Shown here: one piece after another, positions 41,661 through 50,859 of the stretch
How positions within the stretch are numbered: the first letter of the stretch is position 1
Layout: the number at the start of each line of letters is the position of its first letter
NCBI RefSeq assembly: GCF_036330325.1
Contig: NZ_JAZDRO010000002.1
Location: forward strand, 310,001-374,000
Reading direction: 5' to 3'
Length of the DNA: 64,000 bases
From: Hyphobacterium marinum
GTDB taxonomy: Bacteria > Pseudomonadota > Alphaproteobacteria > Caulobacterales > Maricaulaceae
Program-made: the position numbers and the translations under genes
The notes under the pieces: generated by a model
The model's input: only the letters and a program-made list of their open reading frames with translations
What the model was told of the DNA's origin: nothing
Database searches by the model: none

Positions 41661-42950
41661 TCATGCCCGGAACGGGTCCGTCATCAGGATGACGTCCTCG
41701 CGCTCGGGGCTGGTCGAGAGCATGGCCACGGGCGCGCCGATCAGCTCTTCCACACGTCGGACATACTTGACCGCCTCGGCGGGAAGCTCTGCCCATGACC
41801 GGGCCCCGCGCGTCGACTGGCTCCAGCCGGCGTGTTCTTCATAGATCGGTGTGACACGGGCCTGGTCCTCGCGCGAAGCCGGGAGCCGGTCGATCGTCTC
41901 GCCGTCGAGCTGATAGCCCGTGCAGATTTTCAGGGTCTCGAAGCCGTCGAGCACGTCGAGCTTGGTGAGCGCTATGCCGGACACGCCACCCGTCATCATC
42001 GTCTGGCGGACCAGAACCGCATCGAACCAGCCGCAGCGGCGCTGGCGGCCCGTGACGACGCCGAATTCATGACCGCGCTCGCCCAGCTTGCGGCCGTCCT
42101 CGTCCTTCAGCTCGGTCGGGAAAGGCCCCTCGCCCACGCGTGTCGTATAGGCTTTCACGATCCCGAGCACATAGCCCGCATCCTTCGGCCCGACACCGGT
42201 CCCGGCGGACGCCTGCCCAGCCACAGTGTTCGACGAGGTGACATACGGGTAGGTGCCGTGATCGACATCGAGCAGCGCGCCCTGCGCGCCCTCGAAGAGG
42301 ATTTTCTGGTCAGCGCGGATAGCGGTATCGAGATCGCGCCACACCGCCGACATGTAGGGCAGGATATCCGGCGCGATGTCGGTGAGGGCCTGAACCAGCT
42401 CGCCCGCATCGGCTTCGGGTTCGCCAAGACCGCGGCGGATGGCGTTGTGATGGTGGAGGAGGTCCTTCACCTTGGCCGGCAACGTGTCCGGCCGTGCGAG
42501 ATCACAGACCCGGATGGCGCGGCGGCCGACCTTGTCTTCATAGGCCGGGCCGATACCGCGCCGTGTCGTACCGATGGCCATGCCGTCATCGCGATTTTCA
42601 CGAAGCGCATCGAGTTCGCGATGGACCGGCAGGATCAGGGCTGCTGTCTCGGCGATCCGGACGACATCCGGGGTGATTTTCACGCCCTGCGCTTCCAGCC
42701 GGGCCTTTTCGTCGCGGAAGGCCCAGGGATCGACCACGACGCCATTGCCGATGACAGAGAGCTTGCCGCGCACCACGCCGGACGGCAGCAGGGAGAGCTT
42801 GTAGGTCTCGTTGCCGACGACGAGGGTATGACCGGCATTGTGGCCGCCCTGAAACCGCGCGACGACGTCCGCGCGCAGCGACAGCCAGTCGACGATCTTG
42901 CCCTTGCCTTCATCGCCCCACTGGGCCCCGACGACGGTTACATTCGACAT
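41661..42950 (-). CDS. purA: Adenylosuccinate synthase
   Basis: A 429-residue GTP-dependent enzyme joining IMP and aspartate in AMP synthesis. Seen: VVGAQWGDEGKGKIVDWL with the P-loop and catalytic D13, FQGGHNAGHTLVVG (catalytic His), GTTRRGIGPAYEDK, LFEGAQGALLDVDHGTYPYVTSSNT, and GRQRRCGWFDAVLVRQT. The length is typical. In many relatives purA sits next to serC-serA; here two envelope genes separate purA from serC. Confidence 0.97.
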   Translation of the reverse strand: MSNVTVVGAQWGDEGKGKIVDWLSLRADVVARFQGGHNAGHTLVVGNETYKLSLLPSGVVRGKLSVIGNGVVVDPWAFRDEKARLEAQGVKITPDVVRIAETAALILPVHRELDALRENRDDGMAIGTTRRGIGPAYEDKVGRRAIRVCDLARPDTLPAKVKDLLHHHNAIRRGLGEPEADAGELVQALTDIAPDILPYMSAVWRDLDTAIRADQKILFEGAQGALLDVDHGTYPYVTSSNTVAGQASAGTGVGPKDAGYVLGIVKAYTTRVGEGPFPTELKDEDGRKLGERGHEFGVVTGRQRRCGWFDAVLVRQTMMTGGVSGIALTKLDVLDGFETLKICTGYQLDGETIDRLPASREDQARVTPIYEEHAGWSQSTRGARSWAELPAEAVKYVRRVEELIGAPVAMLSTSPEREDVILMTDPFRA

Positions 42951-43086
42951 GGCAAAGCTCTCTTCAGACGGACGAAGAATTCAAATCGCGGCTCACGCAG
43001 TCGTGACCTGCCGCGCGCGGTGTATCAGCCTAGAGTATGGGACGCAAAGCCGTGATTCCGCCACGGCGTAAAGCGAAAGGACGGCC

Positions 43087-43650
43087 ATGACTTTCCGGAC
43101 AATCCTGACAGCCGGCCTGGCGGCCGCTTTCGTCCCTTCCGGCTTCGCCCTCGCGCAGCAGGCCCCGCCCGGCTGCACTGATGTGCCCCATGCCAGTGAT
43201 TTCGATTTCTGGGTCGGGGACTGGAATGTCTACGGTCCGAACGGGCAGTTTGCCGGGACCAACCGGATCACGAAGCGGCATTCCGATTGCCTGATCCTGG
43301 AGGAGTGGACCGGCGCATCGGGCGGCGAAGGCACGTCGATGAATTTCTATGACCCGTCGGTCCAGGCCTGGCGGCAGGTCTGGATGAGCGCGAATACTTT
43401 CATCGATTATACAGGTGGCCTTAATGAAGACGGTGCCATGTTCCTGGAGGGGGAAATCACCAATTTCGGCCCGACCGGCCAGACGTCCGCACCCTTTCGG
43501 GGCCTGTGGACACTTAACGAGGATGGGAGCGTGACCCAGCACTTCACGCAATACGATGCAGCGAACGATGTGTGGAATGTTTGGTTCACCGGTCGCTATG
43601 TGAGAATTGAAGACGATCCAAACGATCCGAACGGCGCGTCCGAGGATTAG
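43087..43650 (+). CDS. Secreted DUF1579-like lipocalin-fold protein
   Basis: A 187-residue exported protein with a signal peptide (MTFRTILTAGLAAAFVPSGFALAQ). The body opens with HASDFDFWVGDWNVYGPNGQFAGTN and LILEEWTG, continues with STSMNFYDPSVQAWRQVW-like strands and ends in YDAANDVWNVWFTGRYVR; these are features of the DUF1579-type beta barrel. Ligand and role are unknown. Confidence 0.72.
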   Translation: MTFRTILTAGLAAAFVPSGFALAQQAPPGCTDVPHASDFDFWVGDWNVYGPNGQFAGTNRITKRHSDCLILEEWTGASGGEGTSMNFYDPSVQAWRQVWMSANTFIDYTGGLNEDGAMFLEGEITNFGPTGQTSAPFRGLWTLNEDGSVTQHFTQYDAANDVWNVWFTGRYVRIEDDPNDPNGASED

Positions 43651-43685
43651 ACTCCCGGTCCCTTTGTCTGCCCGGACGCACGTGG

Positions 43686-43720
43686 AGCGCCGCCGGCCCC
43701 CCCGGCGGCGCTTTCCGTTT
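43686..43720. terminator. Rho-independent-type terminator between convergent genes
   Basis: AGCGCCGCCGG (43686-43696) pairs perfectly with CCGGCGGCGCT (43702-43712) around CCCCC, followed on the plus strand by TTCCGTTT. It serves the DUF1579-like gene (+) and possibly the PagL-like gene (-). Confidence 0.8.
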
Positions 43721-43745
43721 CAGACCTGAAAAAAGCGTTCAGGCC

Positions 43746-44330
43746 TTATCGGCCGAAGCGGTAGCCGATCCGCACACCCGCATTGTCGAGCGCCTGGTTG
43801 CGGCCGTTTCCGAGAATCTGACCGTGCGAGATGTGCTCGTAATAGACACCGATGCTGACAGTTTCGGAGATGTCATAATCCATCCCGAACGTGGTGTGGA
43901 ACAGCCAGTGCTCGCCCATCAGCGAGCGGGTCGTCGCCAGCCGGATCCGGTTCGGGTCGTTTGCCGGAGCGGTCCGGTCGATGTCGCGGACACCATCATT
44001 ATAGGAAATGCCGGATCCCACATTGATGTGCAGGTTCTCGGTCAGGTCGAACGTCCAGTCGAGGCCCGCCGCACCGAAATTGGTCAGGCTGTTTGAATTG
44101 AACGAGCCGTAGAGATAGGGCCGCGGTGACCAGATGAAATCAAGGAAATCCGGCGAGGCGAAATAGGCCCCGATCGTATAATTCGGCCCGTCCTCGACAT
44201 GGTCGGAGAGGTCGTGCGCGGTCACGCCGAGGCGGAATTCGGTTCCCCGATTGTCATCGGCCAGGGCGGGAGCGGTGAAAGCGGCAAGCGCGGCCACGGC
44301 CGCCAGGGTACGGGTGAACACGGGGGACAT
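43746..44330 (-). CDS. PagL-like acyloxyacyl hydrolase (lipid A 3-O-deacylase family)
   Basis: A 194-residue outer-membrane barrel. The signal peptide is TLAAVAALAAFTAPALA (about 8-24), then alternating strands, and near the C-terminus YYEHISHGQILGNGRNQALDNAGVRIGYRFG, matching the PagL active-site strand with H166 and S168, ending in an aromatic barrel closure. PagL removes the 3-O acyl chain of lipid A. The usual HxSNA reads HISHG here, so activity is likely but not certain. Confidence 0.82.
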   Translation of the reverse strand: MSPVFTRTLAAVAALAAFTAPALADDNRGTEFRLGVTAHDLSDHVEDGPNYTIGAYFASPDFLDFIWSPRPYLYGSFNSNSLTNFGAAGLDWTFDLTENLHINVGSGISYNDGVRDIDRTAPANDPNRIRLATTRSLMGEHWLFHTTFGMDYDISETVSIGVYYEHISHGQILGNGRNQALDNAGVRIGYRFGR

Positions 44331-44397
44331 TCCTTCCAGACGAGTCGAGTGTTGCGTCCTTCTATAGCCGCGCGCGCGACAAAGCGAAAGTTCGCGG

Positions 44398-45558
44398 CTA
44401 GCCCGCGCGGGCCTCGCCATAAGCCCAGTCGAGCCAGGGACAGAGCGCGGCGACATCATCCGCATCAATCGTGGGGCCACACCAGATGCGCAGGCCCGGC
44501 GGCGCGGCCGGGTGCGGTGTGACATCGAGCGCGGCGTTCTCCCGCTCCAGCAGTGACCCCATGCGCCTGGACAATGCCCACTGGTCTTCAGTGGAAAGCG
44601 CAGCCACATCCGGATCGGCGAATTTCAGCGTCACGCTGACCGGTGACCGGCTGGCGGCATCGGTGCACATCCAGTCGATCCAGTCCGTACGGCCCACCCA
44701 GTCCGAGAGCGCCGCAAAATTCGCGTCCACGCGGCCATGCAGCGCGGCGAGCCCGCCTTCGCGCGACGCCCATTTCAAGGCGTCGAGATAGTCCTCGATA
44801 CACAGGAGCGAGGGCGTGTTGAGCGTCTTGCCCGTAAACAGGCCCTCATTGAGTCCGTCCTTGTTGTAGAGCTGGAGGAGGCGCGGCACCGGCCAGGGCG
44901 GGCGGTGGGCTTCGAGACGTTCCAGAGCGCGCGGCGAGAGGACGACCATGCCGTGCTGGGCTTCGCCGCCCATCGCCTTCTGCCAGGAGAAGGTGAGGAC
45001 ATCGACTTTCGGCCAGTCAATCGGCATGGCGAAGGCCGCCGAAGTGGCGTCCGCAATCGTAAGCCCGGTGCGGTCCGCCGCGATCCAGTCCGCATTCGGG
45101 ACCCGCGCGCCTGCCGCCGTCGCATTCCAGGTGAAGACGATATCGCGGTCCGCGCCCGCCTTGTTAAAGTCCGGCGTCGTGCCATAGGGCGCTTCGAAAG
45201 TGCGCAAATCCTCGAGCTTCAACTCCTCGCAGGCATCGACCATCCAGCGCCGACCGAACTCGTCCCAGGTAAAGACATCAACCCCGCGCGCGCCGAGCAG
45301 CGACCACATCGCCGCTTCCATCGCGGCGGTATCCGATCCGCCCAGCATGGCGACGCGATAGTCTGCCGGGCATTCCAGCAGGGCATGGGTACGTTCCAGC
45401 GCCTCGTTGATCTTGGCGAGACCTGCCGGGGCGCGGTGGCTGCGCGACAATGCGGCACCGGACAGTCCTTCCAGCGACCAGCCGGGATGTTTTTTCGTCG
45501 GGCCGCAGGAAAAACGCGGATCAAAGGGGCGCAGATGCGGCTTGGCAGCGTCGGTCAC
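44398..45558 (-). CDS. serC: Phosphoserine aminotransferase
   Basis: A 386-residue class V PLP enzyme of serine synthesis. Seen: the N-terminal FSCGPTKKHPGWSLEGL, MLGGSDTAAMEAAMW, ADATSAAFAMPIDWPKVDVLTFSWQKAMGGEAQHGMVVLS with the PLP lysine in WQKAMG, and a C-terminal RIWCGPTID. It is the longer alphaproteobacterial SerC type. The serA gene that usually follows is not present downstream. Confidence 0.95.
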   Translation of the reverse strand: MTDAAKPHLRPFDPRFSCGPTKKHPGWSLEGLSGAALSRSHRAPAGLAKINEALERTHALLECPADYRVAMLGGSDTAAMEAAMWSLLGARGVDVFTWDEFGRRWMVDACEELKLEDLRTFEAPYGTTPDFNKAGADRDIVFTWNATAAGARVPNADWIAADRTGLTIADATSAAFAMPIDWPKVDVLTFSWQKAMGGEAQHGMVVLSPRALERLEAHRPPWPVPRLLQLYNKDGLNEGLFTGKTLNTPSLLCIEDYLDALKWASREGGLAALHGRVDANFAALSDWVGRTDWIDWMCTDAASRSPVSVTLKFADPDVAALSTEDQWALSRRMGSLLERENAALDVTPHPAAPPGLRIWCGPTIDADDVAALCPWLDWAYGEARAG

Positions 45559-45673
45559 GGGCGAGTTCCTCCCCTACTGGTCCTTCCCGCCTATTCCCTG
45601 GGATGAGTCCCGTCAAACGCCGCGCCTCGTCTTTGCCGGAATTCCCGGTCAAACCTTGTGACAGGAGGTTTCC

Positions 45674-46222
45674 ATGCGTCTGATTGTTGTTACGACTGCC
45701 CTCGGCCTCAGCAGTGCCGCGCTGGCGCAGAACGACCCCGCTCCGACCGTCTTCGACCGGATGGCGGAAACAATCACGGCGGCCGCGCCCCGGACTGGTG
45801 ATCCGGTTCCGAACGCGTGGTCCGCTGTTTCGATCCGCGCCCGCGCCGCGCGCTGGCATCTGGCCGAGCCGGATGATGGTGATGGCTGGTACCACCGGGT
45901 TGGCTGGGTCAGCGAAAACGGACGCTCGATCGGTATCGCCGCCTGCGGCCCTGAGGCCGGCGTCACAGCGCTCGGTTTCGCGTTTTCCGGCGACGACAAC
46001 ACGCCGCTCCTCGAGGCGCTCGACCGCGCCGGACACCTGACCGAAGAGGCCGGTGACGGCGAACCCGTCTGGCGGTTCGAGGCACAGGGGCACGTTCCGG
46101 CCCGGATCAGCTTTTCGGTCTGGTGCACGCCGGAAGGCTCGGCGGCCGCCCATTCCTGCCGTACCAGCGCGGTCATCGCCTATGCCGGTGACCCCCGTGA
46201 GGTGTCCTGTTCGGCACCGTAA
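45674..46222 (+). CDS. Hypothetical exported protein
   Basis: A 182-residue protein with a signal peptide (MRLIVVTTALGLSSAALAQ) and a beta-rich body with cysteines at about 96, 156, 167 and 180 (IAACGPEAG, VWCTPEG, HSCRTS, VSCSAP), which may form two disulfides in the periplasm. No family is recognised. It is divergent from serC and followed by a repeat-rich gap. Confidence 0.62.
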   Translation: MRLIVVTTALGLSSAALAQNDPAPTVFDRMAETITAAAPRTGDPVPNAWSAVSIRARAARWHLAEPDDGDGWYHRVGWVSENGRSIGIAACGPEAGVTALGFAFSGDDNTPLLEALDRAGHLTEEAGDGEPVWRFEAQGHVPARISFSVWCTPEGSAAAHSCRTSAVIAYAGDPREVSCSAP

Positions 46223-46254
46223 AGCGATATTTCTGATGCGTGCTTCGAAGGAGG

Positions 46255-46345
46255 GGCGTCAGGGTTTCAAGTCCCGGATCGCCGACACGTTCGGGATGAC
46301 ACAGAATAAATTTGACGCTCGGCCCACACCCGGCCACAAGCCGGG
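46255..46345. repeat. Palindromic repeats forming the 5' region of the aminotransferase gene
   Basis: The gap holds GTCCCG...CGGGATGAC (about 46275-46300) and a compact hairpin CCCGGC-CACAA-GCCGGG (46329-46345) ending 3 bases before the ATG at 46349. They resemble the dispersed GC-palindromes elsewhere in the window. No purine-rich ribosome site is seen between hairpin and start. Confidence 0.55.
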
Positions 46346-46348
46346 ACC

Positions 46349-47476
46349 ATGAGCTTCCGCGACCATTTCGACCTTCCGCGTGATCAGATCTATCTTAATT
46401 GCGCCTATATGGGGCCGATGCCGCGCGCTGCGGTCGAGGCCGGATCGGCCAGTTATGACCGCAAGGCGCGCCCCTGGGAATTCAACGTCCAGCGCGACTT
46501 TTTCGATCTGCCGGACGCGCTGCGCGTCGAGGCGGCGACGCTGTTTTCCGCGGCCGCCGACGATATCGCACTGGTCCCGGCGGCAAGTTATGGCCTTGCG
46601 ACGGCGGCGAAGAACCTGAAACCGGAAACGGGGAGCGAAATTCTCGTCCTCGACGGCCAGTTTCCGTCCAATGTCTATGTCTGGCGGGGACTGGCCCGTG
46701 AAACCGGTGCATCCGTTCGTACCGTGCGCCGTTCGGCCAATGAAAGCTGGACCGATGCGGTCCTGCCAGCGATCGGACCACAGACCGCCATTCTTGCGCT
46801 GCCCGGGGTCCACTGGGCCGATGGCGGTCGGCTGGACCTGGCCGCAATCGGCAAGAAAGGGAGGGCGCATGGTGCCGCGCTGGTCCTCGACCTGACGCAG
46901 TCACTGGGGGCTGCGCCTTTCGATCTTGCCGGGATCAAACCTGATTATGCGGTGGCGGCGGCCTATAAATGGCTACTGGGCCCCTATTCGATGGGGTTCC
47001 TCTATGTTGCGCCGGAACGGCGTAGCGACACGCCGCTGGAGGAAAACTGGATCGTGCGCGACCGCGCCGAGGACTTCGCCCGTCTCGTCGACTATGCCGA
47101 TGGTTACGCCCGGGGCGCGCGCAAATTCGACATGGGCGAACGATCCGCCTTCCAGCTCGTTCCCGCGGCACTGGAATCGCTGACATTGCTCAATGGGACT
47201 GGCCTTGAGACCATTGCGGCGGGCTGTGCGGAACGGGTCACCGCACTGGAGGCCGCTGTGCAGCCGCTCGGCCTGCATACCGATACGCCGGACCGGGCCG
47301 GCCACTATCTCTGCCTGACCCTGCCCGAGGGGGCACCGACGGATCTCGCCGCAAGGCTGGGCCAGCGTAACGTCCATGTCTCGCAGCGCGGTGACCGGCT
47401 GCGCGTGACACCGCACCTCTACAATGGGGACACTGACATCGCCGCTTTCGCCGACGCTGTGAAGGCCGAACTCTAG
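46349..47476 (+). CDS. Class V aminotransferase (cysteine desulfurase/kynureninase-like)
   Basis: A 375-residue PLP enzyme. Seen: the N-terminal IYLNCAYMGPMPRAAVEA, VLDLTQSLGAAPFDLAGI with the PLP-nitrogen aspartate (D181), and the Schiff-base lysine K207 in AAYKWLLGPYSMGF. There is no catalytic cysteine loop of IscS/SufS, so a selenocysteine-lyase, epimerase or kynureninase-like role is more plausible. Its stop is immediately followed by the EamA exporter start, suggesting an operon that makes or degrades and exports an amino-acid derivative. Confidence 0.85.
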   Translation: MSFRDHFDLPRDQIYLNCAYMGPMPRAAVEAGSASYDRKARPWEFNVQRDFFDLPDALRVEAATLFSAAADDIALVPAASYGLATAAKNLKPETGSEILVLDGQFPSNVYVWRGLARETGASVRTVRRSANESWTDAVLPAIGPQTAILALPGVHWADGGRLDLAAIGKKGRAHGAALVLDLTQSLGAAPFDLAGIKPDYAVAAAYKWLLGPYSMGFLYVAPERRSDTPLEENWIVRDRAEDFARLVDYADGYARGARKFDMGERSAFQLVPAALESLTLLNGTGLETIAAGCAERVTALEAAVQPLGLHTDTPDRAGHYLCLTLPEGAPTDLAARLGQRNVHVSQRGDRLRVTPHLYNGDTDIAAFADAVKAEL

Positions 47477-48385
47477 ATGAGCACGCCGGGACAAGCCAGA
47501 CCCGCCGACTGGATCGGCCTTGGCATCATGGCGCTGCTGTGGGGGACGGCCTTTGCCTTCATCGCATTCAGTCTCGACGGGCTTCCGCCAGCTGGCATTA
47601 CTTTCGTACGGCTGGCTCTGGCGGCCATTCTCCTGACCGTCCACGCATACTGGCGCGGCCATCGCTTGCCCCAGCTGGGTGACCCGCGCTGGCCGTGGTG
47701 GATCGCGCTGGGATTTTTCGGCAATGCCCTGCCCTTCTTCCTGATTCCCTGGGCCCAGCAGGAATTGAGTTCCGGCGTCACCGGAATTCTTCTTGCGATC
47801 ATGCCACTGGCCACGGTCGGGTTGGCGCATTTCTTTGCCAACGAGCCGATGACACGGATGAAGTTCGCCGGATTCGTCACCGGGTTCGGCGGGGTCATCC
47901 TGCTGATCGGGCCGTCGGCGCTCGCTGGGTTGGGCGGCCCGGTCTTTCTCGCCAAGCTCGCCGTGCTCGCCTCTGCATTTGCCTATGCCATCAATATGAT
48001 CCTGGTCCGCCGTGCTCCGGCAACGCCGCCCGCCCTCTCCGCCGCGGGCATGCTGATCACGTCCGCGGTCTGGGCCGCGCCGCTCGGTCTCTGGCAGTTG
48101 GTCCATTCCACCGCGGATTTCAGCGCCCTCGCCTGGGGCGCGGTGATCTGGCTCGGTATCGGACCGACAGCCATCGCCTCGGTCTACTACATGCGCCTGA
48201 TCGGGTCGGCAGGGGCGAGCTTTGCCTCGATGGTGAATTACCTCGTCCCGGTCGTCGCCGTCATCGCCGGGCTGGCACTGGGCGAGACGATTGGCTGGAC
48301 CTCGCTCGCCGGGCTTGCCGTCATCCTCGCCGGTATCGCCATCGCCCGCCGCGGTCAGCCGCGCCGACCAAAAATCGCTGGCTAA
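47477..48385 (+). CDS. EamA/DMT-family transporter
   Basis: A 302-residue inner-membrane protein with ten predicted helices arranged as two EamA repeats (ALLWGTAFAFIAFSLDGLPPAGITFVRLALA; LASAFAYAINMILVRR). Family members often export amino acids, nucleotides or other metabolites. Its ATG directly abuts the aminotransferase stop. Its stop overlaps the stop of the convergent SulP gene. Confidence 0.9.
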   Translation: MSTPGQARPADWIGLGIMALLWGTAFAFIAFSLDGLPPAGITFVRLALAAILLTVHAYWRGHRLPQLGDPRWPWWIALGFFGNALPFFLIPWAQQELSSGVTGILLAIMPLATVGLAHFFANEPMTRMKFAGFVTGFGGVILLIGPSALAGLGGPVFLAKLAVLASAFAYAINMILVRRAPATPPALSAAGMLITSAVWAAPLGLWQLVHSTADFSALAWGAVIWLGIGPTAIASVYYMRLIGSAGASFASMVNYLVPVVAVIAGLALGETIGWTSLAGLAVILAGIAIARRGQPRRPKIAG

Positions 48386-49644
48386 CGGCGCGGCGTCCGC
48401 CAGCTTGACGGCGGCACGCCACGGCGGCTGAGCCGGATCGCGAGACCGAGCGACACGCCGACGCCGATGGCGACTGTCAGATCGACCAACACTGTCAGGA
48501 CCAGCGTCAGCACCAGCAGGACGGTGTCAGAGCGGGGACCGGTGACATAGCCGCGCCATTTGTGCGGCTCGCTCATATTCCAGGCCGTCGCCAGCAGGAC
48601 CGCCGCCATGGCCGGCATTGCGAGATACGCGACGAGCGGTGCGGCCAGTGCCATGACGATGAGTATCACGAGAGCGTGGATCACACCGGCGACCGGCGTC
48701 CGGCCGCCCGCCCTGACATTGGTCGCCGTCCGGGCGATCGCTCCCGTTGCGGGCATGCCACCGGCGATCGCGGAGCCGATATTGGCAAAGCCCTGCGCGG
48801 CGATCTCGGCCGTGGGCCGGTGCTTCCCGCCAATCATCCTGTCCGCGACCATCGCCGACAGCAGGGATTCCACGCCGGCGAGGAAGGCGATGATGAAGGC
48901 TGACGGTAGCAGTTCGACGATGCGCTCCGGTGTCACGGCTGGCCAGCCGGGCAGCGCGAATACGGATGGGATATCACCAAAGCGCGACCCGATGGTTTCG
49001 ACGGACGGCCCGGCCCACATCGCCAGAAGCGATCCGGCAATAACAGCGACGATCAAGCCCGGAAACGCCGGCCAAAGCCGGCGCAGTCCGAAAATGAGGG
49101 CCAGCGTCGTTCCGCCGATTGCCAGGCTGAGGCCGGACAGGGTTTCGCGCGCCGACCAGAGCGCCTCGATCCGGGCAATGAATTCCGCGGGCTGTGAGGC
49201 CATGTCGAGCCCCATCAGGTCGCGCAACTGGCTGAACGCGATGACCAGGGCGATACCGAGGGTGAAGCCGTTCACGACCGCTTCCGGGACGAGCGCAATC
49301 AGCTTGCCGAGCCGCAGATACCCCGCGATCACCAGAATCACGCCTGCCATGAACGTCGCGAGGACCAGCCCGTCATACCCGTGCTCGGCGATGACGCTGA
49401 ACACGATAACGATGAAGGCCCCTGTCGGCCCGCCGATCTGGACCCGGCTGCCGCCGAGCAGGGAAATCAGGAAACCCCCGACGATCGCTGTGACCAGGCC
49501 TTTCTCGGGCGGGGCACCGGACGCAATCGCGATGGCGAGGCTGAGCGGGATGGCGACCATGGCAACGGTCAGTCCGGCCACGGAATCGCGCAGGAGTTCC
49601 GCCAGGGAATAGTCCTGCAAGGTCGTGAGAATCTTCGGCTTCAA
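48382..49644 (-). CDS. SulP-family anion transporter without STAS domain
   Basis: A 420-residue membrane protein. Seen: the N-terminal SVAGLTVAMVAIPLSLAIAIASGAPPEKGLVTAIVGGFL (SulP signature with conserved Pro), SRVQIGGPTGAFIVIVFSVIAEHG and about 12-14 helices. It ends after the membrane domain, so the cytoplasmic STAS domain typical of SulP transporters is missing. Substrates may be sulfate, bicarbonate or dicarboxylates. Confidence 0.9.
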   Translation of the reverse strand: MKPKILTTLQDYSLAELLRDSVAGLTVAMVAIPLSLAIAIASGAPPEKGLVTAIVGGFLISLLGGSRVQIGGPTGAFIVIVFSVIAEHGYDGLVLATFMAGVILVIAGYLRLGKLIALVPEAVVNGFTLGIALVIAFSQLRDLMGLDMASQPAEFIARIEALWSARETLSGLSLAIGGTTLALIFGLRRLWPAFPGLIVAVIAGSLLAMWAGPSVETIGSRFGDIPSVFALPGWPAVTPERIVELLPSAFIIAFLAGVESLLSAMVADRMIGGKHRPTAEIAAQGFANIGSAIAGGMPATGAIARTATNVRAGGRTPVAGVIHALVILIVMALAAPLVAYLAMPAMAAVLLATAWNMSEPHKWRGYVTGPRSDTVLLVLTLVLTVLVDLTVAIGVGVSLGLAIRLSRRGVPPSSWRTPRR

Positions 49645-49737
49645 CGGGCTCCCCGATCCCGAACCAATGGCGCAGACATTAGTCCGCGTTCGCGCTGCGG
49701 GGGAGTGTGTCGTCTCGTCACGCCCAGCCTGTTCCGG

Positions 49738-50541
49738 TCAGCCGCGCCGCAGCACCCAGCCGTGATCGACCGGGCCATGGCCGGACCCAAGGCCCGGCGC
49801 ATGGAGGATGGCCTCGTGGAGATACTGCCCGGCAGTCTCGACTGCGTCCTGTAGCGCCAGCCCTTTCGCCAGCCCCGTGGCAATGGCCGAGGCGAGCGTG
49901 CACCCCGTGCCGTGGGTGCTGGTCGTGTCGAGACGCTTTGACTCGAAGACGAAGACTTCTTTTCCGGTCACCAGCACGTCGCGTACGGTCGGTCCGGACA
50001 AATGACCGCCCTTGATCAGCGCCGCCCCTGCCCCGGCATCAAGCAGCGCGCGGCCGGCTTCCACCTGCTCGTCGCAATTAGTGACGGTGAGACCCGTCAG
50101 TGTCGCGGCCTCGGGCGCGTTGGGTGTGATGATGGCTGCGCGCGGCAGCAGCCGGGTACGGATCGCCTTGACTGAATCGTCGGCGACCAGCCGGTCGCCC
50201 GATGTCGCGATCATCACCGGATCAAGGATGAGCGGAATGTCCGGCCCGGCTTCGGCCAACGCATCCGCAACCGCTTCCACGGTCGCCGCCGTGCCCAGCA
50301 TGCCGGTCTTGACGGCATCGGCCCCGATATCACTCAGGACCGCGCGGACCTGCGCGCCGATCACGCCTTCCGGAACCGGATGAATGCCCGTGACGCCCCT
50401 GGTGTTCTGAACCGTGATGGCGGTGACAGCCGTCATGGCATAGCCGCCGAGCGCCGTAATCGCCTTGATATCGGCCTGGATTCCTGCCCCGCCCCCGGAA
50501 TCCGATCCGGCAATGGCGAGGACACGCGCCAGTCTGTCCAT
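49738..50541 (-). CDS. thiD: Hydroxymethylpyrimidine/phosphomethylpyrimidine kinase
   Basis: A 267-residue ribokinase-fold enzyme that phosphorylates HMP and HMP-P in thiamine synthesis, acting just after ThiC. Seen: LAIAGSDSGGGAGIQADIKAI at about 8-28, MTAVTAITVQNTRGV, IPLILDPVMIATSGDRLV and the ATP/active-site TTSTHGTGCTLASAIAT. The ATG at 50541 is used. I see no TPP aptamer in front of it, unlike thiC. Confidence 0.95.
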   Translation of the reverse strand: MDRLARVLAIAGSDSGGGAGIQADIKAITALGGYAMTAVTAITVQNTRGVTGIHPVPEGVIGAQVRAVLSDIGADAVKTGMLGTAATVEAVADALAEAGPDIPLILDPVMIATSGDRLVADDSVKAIRTRLLPRAAIITPNAPEAATLTGLTVTNCDEQVEAGRALLDAGAGAALIKGGHLSGPTVRDVLVTGKEVFVFESKRLDTTSTHGTGCTLASAIATGLAKGLALQDAVETAGQYLHEAILHAPGLGSGHGPVDHGWVLRRG

Positions 50542-50859
50542 GCGGATCCCCCCGAAGACCGCTTGGCCGGTGTGGCCTATTTGAGACGCAGACCGGCAGA
50601 ATAGCCACAATCGGCCATTTCCGGTCTGGACCCTTCCCCGACGACAGGTGTAAGCCCTCCCGGCTCGAAGATCAAAGAGGTGCATTCGACCCATGCTACG
50701 ACTCTGACCCATGTGAAAGCGGCCAGCTGATCGCTTTCCCCGGCGCGACCCGCGCTCCGTCGATGACGGACTGCCCGCCCCGGCTGCCTTGGCTGAACCC
50801 TTCACCCGTCAGATTTTCGCATTCAGCATGAGGCGGGCCGCATACGGCCCGAAGCACCA
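50542..50859. other. 318-bp divergent gap between thiD and the ABC transporter gene
   Basis: No convincing gene. It must contain the promoters of both genes. Visible: two GACCCATG copies 18 bp apart (50688-50695 and 50706-50713) and a hairpin GGGCCG-CATA-CGGCCC (50835-50850) ending 9 bases before the ABC transporter GTG, which could mask its ribosome site. Confidence 0.5.

Noticed and set aside
50688..50713. Two GACCCATG direct repeats 18 bp apart as an operator
   Set aside because: Too short and isolated; such pairs occur by chance in a 64-kb window.
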